Positions 1 to 8,951 are shown, numbered from the stretch's first letter. The stretch is 21,364 nucleotides of DNA from Emiliania huxleyi CCMP1516 (GCF_000372725.1 NW_005199487.1:86573-107936); one strand, 5' to 3'. Translations and numbers: made by a program. Notes: generated by a model from the sequence alone, not told the origin.

Positions 1-742
1 ACGAGCGCGCCGTCCCCCGGGGACGCGCCGCCACGCTCTTCCTTAGGTCGTCCTCCGAGATATCGGTGCCGACCCGGCGGGCCGGGGGCGGGGTGGCGTC
101 GGAGCAAGTGTCTCGGCCTTCGGTCGACGGAGCGGCGACCCGCGAGTACGCTTCGTGGGCGCCCGACGAGGGTGGTGCTGCTGTCGCTCTGCCGCGTGCG
201 CAGGCGTGCGCAGGCGTGCCGAGGTCTCGCGACGGCACTCAGCCCTTCGCTGGGCGTGTGGGACGCCGGGTACGACGAGCACGGCTTCTGGTCCGTCGAG
301 GCTGCCCGCGCGGCGCGCGACGCGGCGGCGGCGCTTGCGCTGGACGCCGCCGACGGCGGCGCAGGGGCGGCGCGGGGGCGGCAGGCGCGGGGGCGGCAGC
401 CGGCCCAGCGGGTCGCGGCCCTCCGCCCCCGCGGCGTCGTTGGAGGGCGAGCACCTCGAGTACCTACGGCGGCGGGGTGCGCCGTGGGGCGAGCCGCCCG
501 TCGCGGGCGCCGCCGCGCCGCCGGAAGGGGCGAGGCGGCGAGCGAGGATCGTCGACTTTTGGCCGGGGGGCGCTCTCGACACTTACCGGCTGAGGTCACG
601 TCGTCGGGCGCGTCGACGGGCTGGTTGGCCATGGTCCGCACGGCGGGGCGGCTGCGCCGCCAGGACTCGCGCGTCGCTGCACGCGGCCTGCAGAAGGAAT
701 GACAGCTCGGCGGCAAGGCTTTTCTTGCGCCGGGACGGCTAG
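1..742. other. GC-rich region of ambiguous coding potential
   Basis: Several overlapping frames are open here on both strands, as expected by chance at this GC content. On the + strand, two stretches look more protein-like than the rest: about 240-360 (containing GVWDAGYDEHGFW) and about 436-590 (containing EHLEYLRRRGAPWGEPP and RIVDFWPGGALDTY). They lie in different frames, so an intron or a frameshift would be needed to join them. A third piece at 594-702 ends in a TGA at 700-702. I recognise no domain and cannot place convincing splice sites. This may be the 3' part of a gene that starts left of the window, or non-coding DNA. Confidence 0.25.
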
Positions 743-954
743 GCTTTTTGTGAGACGCCGCTCGCGGAAATCGAGGAAGGCTCGGACTTTTCTTTTCTTG
801 GGAAACGGGAGTGTTGGTTTAGAAGAGGCTGGCCAGCGACTGGACACACCGGCATGGGGGGACGCAAGCAAGGACGGGGATTGGAGGTTGAAGAGAGATT
901 TAACTTTTAAGCACAGCTCGAGGCGAAATAAAATTAGAAAGAAATGTACTCCCT

Positions 955-960
<6 letters not shown>

Positions 961-1043
<83 letters not shown>

Positions 1044-1078
1044 AACCGTCTCACTCAAAATCTCTCTCTTTCTATCTC

Positions 1079-1133
<55 letters not shown>
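961..1133. repeat. two (CT)n microsatellite tracts
   Basis: A pure CT dinucleotide tract runs from about 961 to 1042 (roughly 41 units), and a second from about 1081 to 1133. They are separated by a short spacer that is itself CT-rich. Open frames through this region, read as Ser-Leu or Arg-Glu repeats, are artefacts of the repeat. Nothing else is visible in the flanking 743-960 and 1134-1288. Confidence 0.97.
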
Positions 1134-1135
<2 letters not shown>

Positions 1136-1288
1136 GTCTCAAAATCTCTCTCTCAGAAGCGGAGCACACACGAAGATCGAAGTCGGCACAACAAAAATCC
1201 CCTTTGCAGCCAAGCCTACAGGGCACCTAATTTCAGAAGGTCGTATGAAGAGCGACTCTTATTTCTGTTTTCTTTCTCATCAACCTCG

Positions 1289-1328
1289 GTGTGAGCTCTC
1301 ACTACTCGAGTATAGCTAGAGCTCACAC
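1289..1328. repeat. 11-bp perfect inverted repeat with 18-nt loop
   Basis: GTGTGAGCTCT at 1289-1299 is matched by its exact reverse complement at 1318-1328. This could form a stem-loop in DNA or RNA. It lies about 195 bp upstream of the first candidate ATG of the CCCH gene. There is no T-run after it, and no function is evident. Confidence 0.6.
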
Positions 1329-1522
1329 TAGAGGCCGTCATCGCATTCGCCTTCCTGGGACCCAGCGCTGATTTCTGACTGTCGTTGCTGTTTCTCCCTT
1401 CTCGACTGTCTGTGCTTGTGCGTCTTGGGTCCGGGGTTGTGTTTTTTGCGTGAACAGCGCCTCTCTCTCAAAACTTTCGACCTCGGAGGTGTGCACCCCT
1501 GTCGTCCCCCCTCACCTCCAAG

Positions 1523-2108
1523 ATGCTCACCAGCCTCGACGCCCTCGGCCAAAAGACGGCGCATCCGCCGTCATTCCTCTCAAGTGAGCTGCCCCGCGTC
1601 CGTGCTAGCTCGTAGCGCCAACTTACTACACAAACGGTCGCGACGCGGCGGCGCTAGCCCTCACTGATCGCAAGGCGGCGCTAGCTCTCACTGATCGCAA
1701 CCCTCCCCGCCCACAACTGCCAGCCTCGGCGGCATCGCCGCCATCGTCGAGCGCGCCCTCGGGGACTACGACCAAGAGGTTGGGGAGTTCATCCGAGGGA
1801 TTCTCCACCGCCCGCCCTCTTTCAAAGGCGCCCTCGAGGGGTGCGAGGGGCTGATCCAACGAGCACACCTCGAGCACCTCTCCTCCAAGGCGTGCCCGCG
1901 CGACGAGGGGCCGTCCGACGGCGGCGGCTCCGACGCCGAGGACGGCTACGACCAGTCCGGCAGCCAGCCTGACGACTCCGAGTCGGGCGACTGCGACACC
2001 GACAGCGCTCGCGACGACTCCACGAGCGAGCAGACCGGAGTCCCCCGGTGCCGCTTCTTCGCTGCCGGCTATTGCAGGCAGGGAGACCAGTGCCGCTTCG
2101 CGCACTGA
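1523..2108 (+). CDS. CCCH zinc-finger protein, probably two exons
   Basis: The frame running from about 1722 to the TGA at 2106-2108 encodes a coherent protein. A helical N-terminal part (IVERALGDYDQEVGEFI) is followed by a Ser/Asp/Gly-rich acidic linker and then a single C-terminal CCCH zinc finger, spaced C-x7-C-x5-C-x3-H, ending at the very last residue (CRFAH). Such fingers usually bind RNA. The exon has no ATG of its own, so an upstream exon is needed. A good candidate starts at ATG 1523 (MLTSLDALGQK) and ends at a strong donor CAA|GTGAGC at 1583/1584. The likely acceptor is CTGCCAG at about 1722. These two sites join in the wrong phase (exon 1 leaves one nucleotide where two are needed), so either the first exon is read in another frame, another acceptor is used, or there is an indel. 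The second exon is firm; the first is tentative. Confidence 0.6.
1647..1700. repeat. 27-bp tandem duplication inside the putative intron
   Basis: Two adjacent 27-bp copies (1647-1673 and 1674-1700) differ at one base. Each contains a CTAGC and a CACTGAT segment. It lies just upstream of the probable 3' splice site of the CCCH gene and duplicates any branch-point-like sequence there. Confidence 0.85.
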
Positions 2109-2243
2109 GCCGCCCCATCCCCGAGCTCGGAGGGCGAGACCGAATAGGACCGTCACTCACTCAATTTGGGGATCCTTCACGCGCTGCGCTACGCTTCGGA
2201 GTCGCTCACCCCGGGATCGCTCCTTCCCTCGCTCCGGTGATTT

Positions 2244-2382
2244 GGGTAACTCTGAGCTCCCTCCGCGTACGCTACGCTCCCTTCGGAGAGAGCCCCAGAG
2301 TCTTACCGCGCTCCGGATCCTCTTTAGCCCATCTCTGAGAGTTAGAGTGACTGGCTAGAGACGACGACGACGATACAGTTCA
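2244..2382. repeat. 139-bp direct repeat, copy 1
   Basis: This copy begins GGGTAACTCTGAGC and ends GATACAGTTCA, and is identical over its whole length to 2687-2825. The two copies are separated by 304 bp. A CCTCCGCGTACGCTACG segment and a GACGACGACGAC run are inside. The arrangement resembles the terminal repeats of a miniature LTR-like (TRIM) element, but I see no convincing target duplication or polypurine tract. Confidence 0.9.
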
Positions 2383-2416
2383 TGATAAACAAACTTCAGT
2401 TTGTGCTAGTGAACTG
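2377..2416. repeat. nested inverted repeat at the end of copy 1
   Basis: CAGTTCA at 2376-2382 is matched by TGAACTG at about 2410-2416, and inside lies ACAAACT-TC-AGTTTGT. Together they could form a two-step hairpin at the junction between repeat copy 1 and the 304-bp spacer. The spacer itself (2383-2686) shows no gene I can support. Confidence 0.55.
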
Positions 2417-2686
2417 AGGAGAAGCGGGTCGAGCCTCGGCGCAGAGGGCAGCGCCTAGCGGGCGGGAACCCTTACCCCCGCGCCCGCCGCTGCCCGCCGC
2501 TTTGTGCGCGGGACCTCCGAGCGCCACGAGGCTCCTGACACAGCTCCCGACTAGCGTCGGCTCCTGCTCAGACAGACGCCAATCGACCAGTTCTCAAGCG
2601 ACCCACCACCATCCCTCATCTACCGCCCGATCGAATCGCATTCGTCTCTTGCGAGTTCCTCTTGCTCCAAGAGGTTCCAGAGAACG

Positions 2687-2825
2687 GGGTAACTCTGAGC
2701 TCCCTCCGCGTACGCTACGCTCCCTTCGGAGAGAGCCCCAGAGTCTTACCGCGCTCCGGATCCTCTTTAGCCCATCTCTGAGAGTTAGAGTGACTGGCTA
2801 GAGACGACGACGACGATACAGTTCA
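2687..2825. repeat. 139-bp direct repeat, copy 2
   Basis: Identical to 2244-2382. It ends 37 bp before the first ATG of the TDP1 gene, so it forms the immediate upstream region, and probably the 5' leader or promoter, of that gene. An in-frame stop (2791-2793) lies within this copy, which supports the TDP1 start at 2863. Confidence 0.9.
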
Positions 2826-2862
2826 ATTGGCACCGGTCGCTGACCTCAAACGCGGTTCATCG

Positions 2863-5630
2863 ATGTGGGCGCACGACAACAACCAGGAGCCCGCGTCACG
2901 CTGGCTGTGGCAGTCCGGCAGGGACGCCTGGACAGCATTCGCACCCAACCAGGCTTCTGCGCTCGAGCAGGCCTGGGCCACGGGAGGCGGAGTGGTGAGG
3001 ATTGATGCCGAGCGGCAAGTTCGAGTCGACACCAGCGGAGTGCCGATGCGGCAAGAAAGGGTCGACAACCCGGGCCGGAGCCGTGCAGTGAAGCGCGAAA
3101 ACGGCGGCGCTCAAGAGGGCAAGCGGCCACGCCTGACGCCGGCAGCGCCGAGCGCCACCGCCGACGCCGACGGCGGCAGCGGCGGCGGCGTCTCGCCGGC
3201 TGCCTCTGGCCCGCCCCTCGCCTGGCGCCTGAATCGGCTCGGCGAGCAGTGGTCCCGCGTCCTGCCGAGCAGTGTGAACACCGACTCAGTGAGCCTGGAC
3301 GAGCTGCTCTCCGCTGGCGAGCTGGAGGGCGCGACGCAGCTGCACCTCCACAACTTTCTTTTCGACCTCGACTTCGTCTTCGAGACGTGCCCGGCCCTCG
3401 GCTCCTTTGTCGCTTCGGGCGGCCTCGTCAAGGTTTTCCACGGCGACGGCCGACCGCCTCGCAGCGTTGCGGCCACCACGATGCCCGCTGCAGTGGAGTG
3501 CTTTGAGCCGCCCACAGAGCAGTTTGGGACGATGCACTCAAAGTGCATCGTCGTGGTCCGCCCCTCGCGGCTCTCCGTGCACGTGGTCACGGCCAACTTC
3601 ATCTTTTCGGTCGCACGGGTAGCCCCTAGCCACCTCCCCCCTCGCCATCTCCCACGCCGCCGCCACCGCCGCCGCCGCCGCCACCGCCGCCATCACCACC
3701 GCCCTCGGGTTGTTCTGACGAGGTGTCTTGGTATTGAGCCCTTCTGGCGACTACCCTGCAGGACTGGCACAACAAGACGAACGGGGTCTGGTCAGGCAGC
3801 TTCCCGCGGCTCGACGCCCCGCCGCCACGTCCGGCGGCAGGGACGTTCGGCCTCGACCTTCTCGAGTACTACGAGGCAGTGCGCGCGATCGGCGCCGACA
3901 AGCCGGGCAGCTGGTCGAGCTCGGACCAAGACGGCGCTCCGCCGCGCTGGCGGGCGCTCGACGTGAGGTGGTTGTCTCCTCTCCCTCTCCCTCTCCCTCT
4001 CCCTCTCCCTCTCCCTCTCCCTCTCCCTCTCCCTCTCCCTCTCCGACCCTCTCCTCGCGCTTCTCGCCCTCTCGCTTCCACTGGCTCGCTCCTCTTCAGC
4101 TGCCTCCTCTCCCGGCCCCCTCCCCCGTCTTACCACCACGTCGGCACCCTTTGCCCCCCCTCCCCCTCCCCTGCAGCTGGCTTTCGCTCTACGACTACAG
4201 CGGCGCGCGCGCGCGGCTGGTGGCGTCGGTGCCCGGCACGTCCGGAGCAACCGCCGGCAGGCACACTGGCGAGCACATCCAAAAGTGGGGCCACATGCGC
4301 GCGAGACGGCCGCCGCTCCGCCCGCCTGCCTTGGGCGCCCCGACCGGACACCCCTCGGGACCTTCCAAAACAGGCGCGTGAGGGGGCTGCTCGCCGCCGA
4401 GGGCCTCGCCGTCCCCCTCGACGACCCAGTCCTCGCGCTCCAGTTCTCGTCGCTCTCGTCGGTCGGAAAGAACGACACGTGCGCGCCACACAGCGTAGTT
4501 CAGCACTTGTCGCGGCGGCCACCGCCTTCGCAGCCGCGTCCGGCGTGTCCGTGTCGACGGGCCGGCCGACCGCTGCGAGCCCCCTGCGGCGGGCCCAACC
4601 CTGCAAAATGGGAGAGAGGGGAGATCTGGGGAGATTTCTGGGGAGAGATGGTGCAGCACACTGGCATGCACGACGAGCCTGCCGGAGGCCGGGCTTGTCT
4701 GTGCTAGTGCTCGAGTGCATAGCGGGCTCGTGTGCGGCCCGAGCCAGCATGCCATTCCAAGACACCGCCGCGCTGTCAGGTGGCTGCGCGAGCTCGTCGC
4801 GTCGCTCTGCGGCGGCTCCGCCGTGATGCCGCGCCTGCGCGTCGTCTACCCGACCCGGGCGCAGGTCGGCGCCTCGCTCGAGGGGTGGGTCGCGGGCGCG
4901 TCCATCCCCTGCCAAACGGCCAACGCCGCGAAGCTGCGGAGCGTGCTGCAACAGCTGTCGGGCGCCTCTGCGTTCGCGCGGCTCTGCGGCTGGGACGGCG
5001 GCCCGAGCGGGCGCGCCGCCGCCGTGCCCCACATCAAGAGCTACGCGCTGTACACCGACGAGGGGCGGCTCGGCTGGGCGATGCTGACCTCGAGCAACCT
5101 CTCGCAGGCGCGGCTCGAGCCGTGCCAGCAACCCACTCCGCACGCCCCGCCCCCTCCCGACCCCGCCGGCCTCGCCCGCGCCCAGGCCGCCTGGGGCAAG
5201 CTCGAGAAGGGCGGCACGCAGCTCTACATCAAGTCCTACGAGCTCGGCGTGCTCGTTCTGCCCTCCCTGCAGCCGGCAGGGCGGCAGTCCCTCGTCGCCA
5301 CTTCGGCCGCGCCGCTGGTGGGCGAGGAGAGCGCGACCCTCGTGCCGCTGCCGTACACGCTCCCGCCGACGCCGTGCGGCCCGCCACGCCCCGCGCGCAG
5401 GCGTCGGGCCCTCGGGGCCCCTGAGCACACGCTCTGTCAACAGGTACGCCTCGAGCGACGACGCGTGGTCCACGGACGGCCACACCGCCCTCACCGGGTA
5501 CCAACCCTCGCGTGACGCCCACGACCGCCACGGCTTCCACCCGGGCTTGAACCCGCCGCCTGTCCACATGTACGGCCTCAAAGCCACCGGCCGCGTGCTC
5601 GCGGAGCGCGAGGCGGCGCGCCGCTCGTGA
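2863..5630 (+). CDS. TDP1: WWE domain-tyrosyl-DNA phosphodiesterase 1 fusion
   Basis: TDP1 hydrolyses the bond between DNA 3' ends and trapped topoisomerase I tyrosine in the nucleus. Seven exons give one continuous 626-residue frame: 2863-3609, 3762-3967, 4177-4296, 4374-4478, 4780-5107, 5186-5373, 5444-5630. The summed length is an exact multiple of three. Both catalytic HKN motifs are intact: H225, K227 and N245 (in FGTMHSKC), and H477, K479 and N499 (in PHIKSY and SSNLS). The joined exons restore DWHNKTNGVW, and NLSQAAWGKLEKGGTQL just after N499, as in animal TDP1 (human 608 aa). Residues 12-77 match a WWE domain (W14, W23, LEQAW, a basic VKR end), a fold known to bind poly-ADP-ribose. 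A basic linker (KRPR) follows. Introns 3 and 5 begin with GC. The start is the first ATG after an in-frame stop at 2791. A retroelement sits 31 bp past the stop. Confidence 0.93.
3978..4042. repeat. (CTCCCT)n hexanucleotide tract in TDP1 intron 2
   Basis: About eleven units of the pyrimidine hexamer lie inside intron 2 (3968-4176), which ends in a further pyrimidine-rich stretch and CTGCAG. The tract acts as an extended polypyrimidine run before the acceptor. Intron 1 (3610-3761) carries a separate CCG/CCA-rich low-complexity stretch. Confidence 0.9.
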
Positions 5631-5661
5631 ATCCGCACGTGCATGTGCGGTGCGTACGGCT

Positions 5662-5666
5662 GTGTA
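5662..5666. other. target-site duplication, left copy (GTGTA)
   Basis: Five-base direct repeat of 9080-9084, the size expected for Ty1/copia integrase. It sits between the TDP1 3' end and the 3' LTR. Confidence 0.8.
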
Positions 5667-5889
5667 TACTCGATAGCGGTCACGCCATAGCTCGCGCATA
5701 GGAGCAGGAGGCTAGGCAGGGGCCGCATCGCGTTCGCTGAGCTGTAACAAGTTTGATCCAAAACAAGAACACAAGTTTGGCTCTACTAATATAGCGCGCG
5801 GATAAAGCGCGCGGATAAAGCGCGCGCGCCGCGGTGGCGGCGAAATATAATATTATCTCAGAGGAATATAGTGTGAATGCCCGGGAACA
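5667..5889 (-). repeat. 3' LTR
   Basis: Identical to 8857-9079. It contains a tandem GCGCGCGGATAAA repeat, an AT-rich TATATTA box and an ATAATATTATATTTC stretch within otherwise GC-rich DNA. It begins 36 bp after the TDP1 stop codon. On the opposite (+) strand it adds sequence to the TDP1 3' end. As a promoter in its own orientation it would fire antisense into TDP1. Confidence 0.92.
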
Positions 5890-5899
5890 GCCCCTCCTG
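5890..5899 (-). other. polypurine tract next to the 3' LTR
   Basis: On the coding strand CAGGAGGGGC lies directly before TGTTCCC of the 3' LTR. This is where plus-strand synthesis is primed in LTR retroelements. It lies between the pol stop (5932) and the LTR. Confidence 0.75.
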
Positions 5900-5931
5900 G
5901 CCCGAGTGCGGGGCGCGAGGGACAAATAAAT

Positions 5932-6702
5932 TCAAAGGGCATGAAAGTCGTCGAGCTGCTTGATCAGGCCAGTAAAGATGGCCCGCGAGGCAGCCTTCGT
6001 GAGTAGGTCGGCGAGCATCACGACGCCGGGGAGGTGTTCGACAGAGATAACGCCACGGCTGACGAGATCGCGAAGAAACTCGGCGGCGCGCAAGATGTGC
6101 TTGGTCTTCTTGAAGGCAACGGGATCGAAGGCCATGCCGACGGCGGACTTGCTGTCGCAGTTGATGACGCTGGCGCCGTCGATGGAAAATCCAAGGTCGA
6201 TCAGTAGCTCACGGATGAAAATCACCTCCTTGGCGGCTAGCATGGCGCCGAAGAACTCTGCCTCAGCACTAGACAGCGTGACGGATCGCTGCATTTTGGA
6301 GAACCAGTGGAAGAGACATCCGTAGAAGAAGAACATGCCACCGGAGCAAGAGTACTTCGTGGCCCAGTTTGAATCGACGTAGCTCTCAAGGTTGCGGTTG
6401 GAATTCGGCTGCATGACGAGGGCGCGGTCAGCTGTGTCGCGCACGTAGATAAGTACCCGGATGGCGGCTTTAAAATGCGACGGGCCAGGGTTCGTCATAA
6501 ACCGAGCAAGCTGAGACGCGGAATAAGCAATGTCGACGCGCGTCATATTGGCAAGCCACAGTAGTCCGCCGACGATGGCCATGTAGGCGGTGCGGAATTC
6601 GGACATCTCGTCGTATTCAACAGATCCAACGGCGGGCTGATCGTCGGCGGACAGTTCGAGCCCCTCTTCCATAGGCGAGTCGTGCGGTTGCGTTCTTCCC
6701 AA
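5932..6702 (-). CDS. copia-type pol remnant: RT connection and RNase H
   Basis: The frame of up to 256 residues matches the last part of Ty1/copia polyproteins. Residues 40-60 are the conserved segment after the RT domain (VGGLLWLANMTRVDIAYSA). The RNase H active-site acidic residues are visible: D110 in YVDSNWA, E147 in LSSAEAEF and D183 in NCDSKSAV. The terminal HLPGVVMLADLLTKA block is also typical. It ends with TGA 11 residues after the family's usual C-terminal motif and 32 bp before the polypurine tract. The RT catalytic region, integrase and gag are absent upstream. Its 5' part overlaps the 3' end of the membrane-protein frame in another phase, so its own start is unknown and it may be untranslated or reached by frameshifting or splicing. 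No internal stops. Confidence 0.88.
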   Translation of the reverse strand: MGRTQPHDSPMEEGLELSADDQPAVGSVEYDEMSEFRTAYMAIVGGLLWLANMTRVDIAYSASQLARFMTNPGPSHFKAAIRVLIYVRDTADRALVMQPNSNRNLESYVDSNWATKYSCSGGMFFFYGCLFHWFSKMQRSVTLSSAEAEFFGAMLAAKEVIFIRELLIDLGFSIDGASVINCDSKSAVGMAFDPVAFKKTKHILRAAEFLRDLVSRGVISVEHLPGVVMLADLLTKAASRAIFTGLIKQLDDFHAL

Positions 6703-8951
6703 TTCTCAACTTTCTTGGTTCGTTTGCGCCAAGCGTCACGAGCCCGAGTCTCAGCGGTGATGGTTGCCTGATTGGTGACTGCCCCTTCCCTGCTGATGTT
6801 TGGCGCAGATATGACTGGTTCTTCTCCTGCGGGCGGTTCAGGCTTCGTTTCGGAACCATCGGCGATAGTGTAGGCGTCGGTAGCCTTCCACGCGACGTAC
6901 CCGGTAAAGAGCATATACCAACCAACGAAAGAGTCACGCTGGCCATCAAAGGCAGGGGTGGTCTCCTGCGGGTCGGCAGCAACTGCGATGCTATTGGTTA
7001 GCATGTACACGATTTGCCAAATGGTAGCAAAGCCAATAAAGTAGTATAGGGCCTTGCGTGTCATGATCAAACCAAAATTGCACACGTAAATGACGATGTA
7101 TTCACCACTACGATACTGCAGGCAACGGAGAGTGGCCCAAACGTGAAGGTGGAGAAGCCGAGCATAAATGGCGGCAAGAGCATCGTCGTACAAAGAAAAC
7201 GCCAAATGGAGGTTACGACACATCCAGAATTTCCACGGCATAGACCTCTCGTTGGCATTGGGTCGAAGGGCGTTCCCGCACACCCATGGATTTTCTGCCA
7301 TGCCATGGTAGGTGCAATGGAAGCACTCGACAAGTCCATGGAGGCATTGGGGGCAAAGCGAGGAGGGCAACGGCTTTCGGCGGCCAGTGTCGATCGGTTC
7401 GCAAACATCGGACAAAGGAGTTAGCTCGGCATAGTGCTCCCTCACGACTGGACTGACGAAGTTGAGAAACCTCCGAAGGAAGTCGCGATAGATGCTGACG
7501 CAAACGATTGCATACGGGCACCCAAAGGAGATGGTGGTGGTAATAGGTGTCCAAATGAAGCAAACAGTTTTGACAGTAGTGCTGGTGATGACCTCAAAGG
7601 CGACGAGGCATGCATACCTGGCGAAGTATAGGAGGGATCGCACGAAATCGTAGATTGCAAAGCCCCAAGCAACGAGCAGGATGATGCCGCATATCGCAAG
7701 TGCAGCTGGCGCAAGGCAAAAATACCAGTCAAAGACCCACTTGATTTGAATACCCAGGTTGATGATCAGTAGCTTGGTATTTGCACCATAGTGTCGCAAT
7801 CCGTACCACGCTTTGACAATCATAAGGCTGCTCATGGTCTGGTAAGCAAACAGGTCGCCAATTGTCAGTGCACTTGTCAGCAGGGAGTACGCAAGGAAAA
7901 GGAACCCAACGAGAGCAAAGCAAAGAAAAAATGGCCAGATCATTCCCATCCATGTGGACTGTACCCGAGCGCAATTCTTGTTTGAGAACATATAGTTCCA
8001 ATGGAGCTCGTATTTGACCCAATCGCGCTTGCCGCGTCGCCGAAAGTGATCAAGGCAAAGGGCTTTCGCAGCATCGGTGGTTCCATGGAGTGGCCAGATG
8101 ATACCACATGTCCCATTGTTGAAGGGCACTACCTCTGTCCCACTGCTCAAGGTCTCATGGTGCAATGCCTCTCCTGCACTCGGCGTGTCCGAGTGGTCCC
8201 GGGGAAGGACTTTCTGCCAAGGTGTAGGGTCAAATGTAGCGTTCCACGGTGAAACATTTTGGAGGCAAAGGAAGCCGTTCCCGTCGCATTGACCCAGAAG
8301 AATGGGCAGCATTGAGTAATCCAGCAAAGGTGGCGGCGGCATGTGTGTCGCAGGCTTCCTATGGGGCTGGGTTGTCGCAGCAAGAGTCCCGTGCCTCGTG
8401 AATTGTAGCGCCATCGTATTGGGCCATGAGTGCACCTGTATCGCGGGGCTGCGGAGGGCCAAAAATTCAGATTGGCCGCAGTGGGTGGATAAGGCCTCAG
8501 GAGCCGACTGTAGCGCGTGCTCCATCGCCTGGGAGGTAGTGTGAGTGGAGGCACACATGTCCTCAAGGTGTTCTGACCCAAGTTGCCAATTTATCGATAA
8601 ATCTTTGAGAAATGAATTGTCGATGCAAATGGCGGGCTCGAACGTGCTCGACGAGACCGACTGGACCCATTGTTCAGATCCTTCGGCTCGATTGGGGTTG
8701 TGCTCGCACACGCCAGGCGCCCAGGTGGTGGCTGACATACATGGTGCAAGGCTTGTCCATGGTGGAGGTGCCATGGTGGTCGACGCTGTCATGTCGCTGG
8801 TGGTGTCGGCCTCGGCGATGCAGTAGTCGAGGCCGTTCTTCCCGGTAGAGAAGTCATACTCGATAGCGGTCACGCCATAGCTCGCGCATAGGAGCAGGAG
8901 GCTAGGCAGGGGCCGCATCGCGTTCGCTGAGCTGTAACAAGTTTGATCCAA
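6543..8951 (-). CDS. multi-spanning membrane/secretory protein of LTR element, unknown family
   Basis: An uninterrupted 802-codon frame begins inside the 5' LTR and fills the space where gag-pol should be. I do not recognise the family. Met12 starts a good signal peptide (MRPLPSLLLLCASYGVTA, likely cut near residue 29). Residues 30-335 form a Cys-containing, Thr/Pro-rich outer domain with N-glycosylation sequons (N232, N237, N279) and a furin-like RGKR at 306-309. Hydrophobic spans follow at about 337-358, 406-432, 438-458 and 461-486. Then come a CxxC-x6-CxxC cluster (533-546), another hydrophobic stretch at 616-654, and a charged tail. The last ~53 codons overlap the pol remnant in a different phase, so the true C-terminus may be earlier. 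It could be an envelope-like or captured membrane protein. Met12 is preferred because Met1 lies only about 30 bp from the TATA-like box. Confidence 0.75.
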   Translation of the reverse strand: MDQTCYSSANAMRPLPSLLLLCASYGVTAIEYDFSTGKNGLDYCIAEADTTSDMTASTTMAPPPWTSLAPCMSATTWAPGVCEHNPNRAEGSEQWVQSVSSSTFEPAICIDNSFLKDLSINWQLGSEHLEDMCASTHTTSQAMEHALQSAPEALSTHCGQSEFLALRSPAIQVHSWPNTMALQFTRHGTLAATTQPHRKPATHMPPPPLLDYSMLPILLGQCDGNGFLCLQNVSPWNATFDPTPWQKVLPRDHSDTPSAGEALHHETLSSGTEVVPFNNGTCGIIWPLHGTTDAAKALCLDHFRRRGKRDWVKYELHWNYMFSNKNCARVQSTWMGMIWPFFLCFALVGFLFLAYSLLTSALTIGDLFAYQTMSSLMIVKAWYGLRHYGANTKLLIINLGIQIKWVFDWYFCLAPAALAICGIILLVAWGFAIYDFVRSLLYFARYACLVAFEVITSTTVKTVCFIWTPITTTISFGCPYAIVCVSIYRDFLRRFLNFVSPVVREHYAELTPLSDVCEPIDTGRRKPLPSSLCPQCLHGLVECFHCTYHGMAENPWVCGNALRPNANERSMPWKFWMCRNLHLAFSLYDDALAAIYARLLHLHVWATLRCLQYRSGEYIVIYVCNFGLIMTRKALYYFIGFATIWQIVYMLTNSIAVAADPQETTPAFDGQRDSFVGWYMLFTGYVAWKATDAYTIADGSETKPEPPAGEEPVISAPNISREGAVTNQATITAETRARDAWRKRTKKVENWEERNRTTRLWKRGSNCPPTISPPLDLLNTTRCPNSAPPTWPSSADYCGLPI

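Noticed and set aside
300..330. Viral fusion-peptide-like region after the RGKR site of the membrane protein (residue numbers 300-330 of the 6543-8951 frame)
   Set aside because: The residues after RGKR are polar and aromatic, not a hydrophobic fusion peptide, so a class I fusion protein is not supported.
596..1319. Frames of Arg-Glu or Ser-Leu repeats across the (CT)n tracts
   Set aside because: Translation of a dinucleotide repeat; no conserved sequence on either side.
4130..5761. Long - strand open frame (543 codons) starting in the 3' LTR and running antisense through TDP1
   Set aside because: Its first codons are the LTR signal peptide and the rest is the antisense of conserved TDP1 exons and introns in GC-rich DNA; no domain is seen. 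It is a by-product of the insertion unless transcripts show otherwise.
7143..8826. Small + strand frames antisense to the membrane-protein frame
   Set aside because: Short, without motifs, and fully overlapped by a much longer frame with clear signal-peptide and membrane-span structure.
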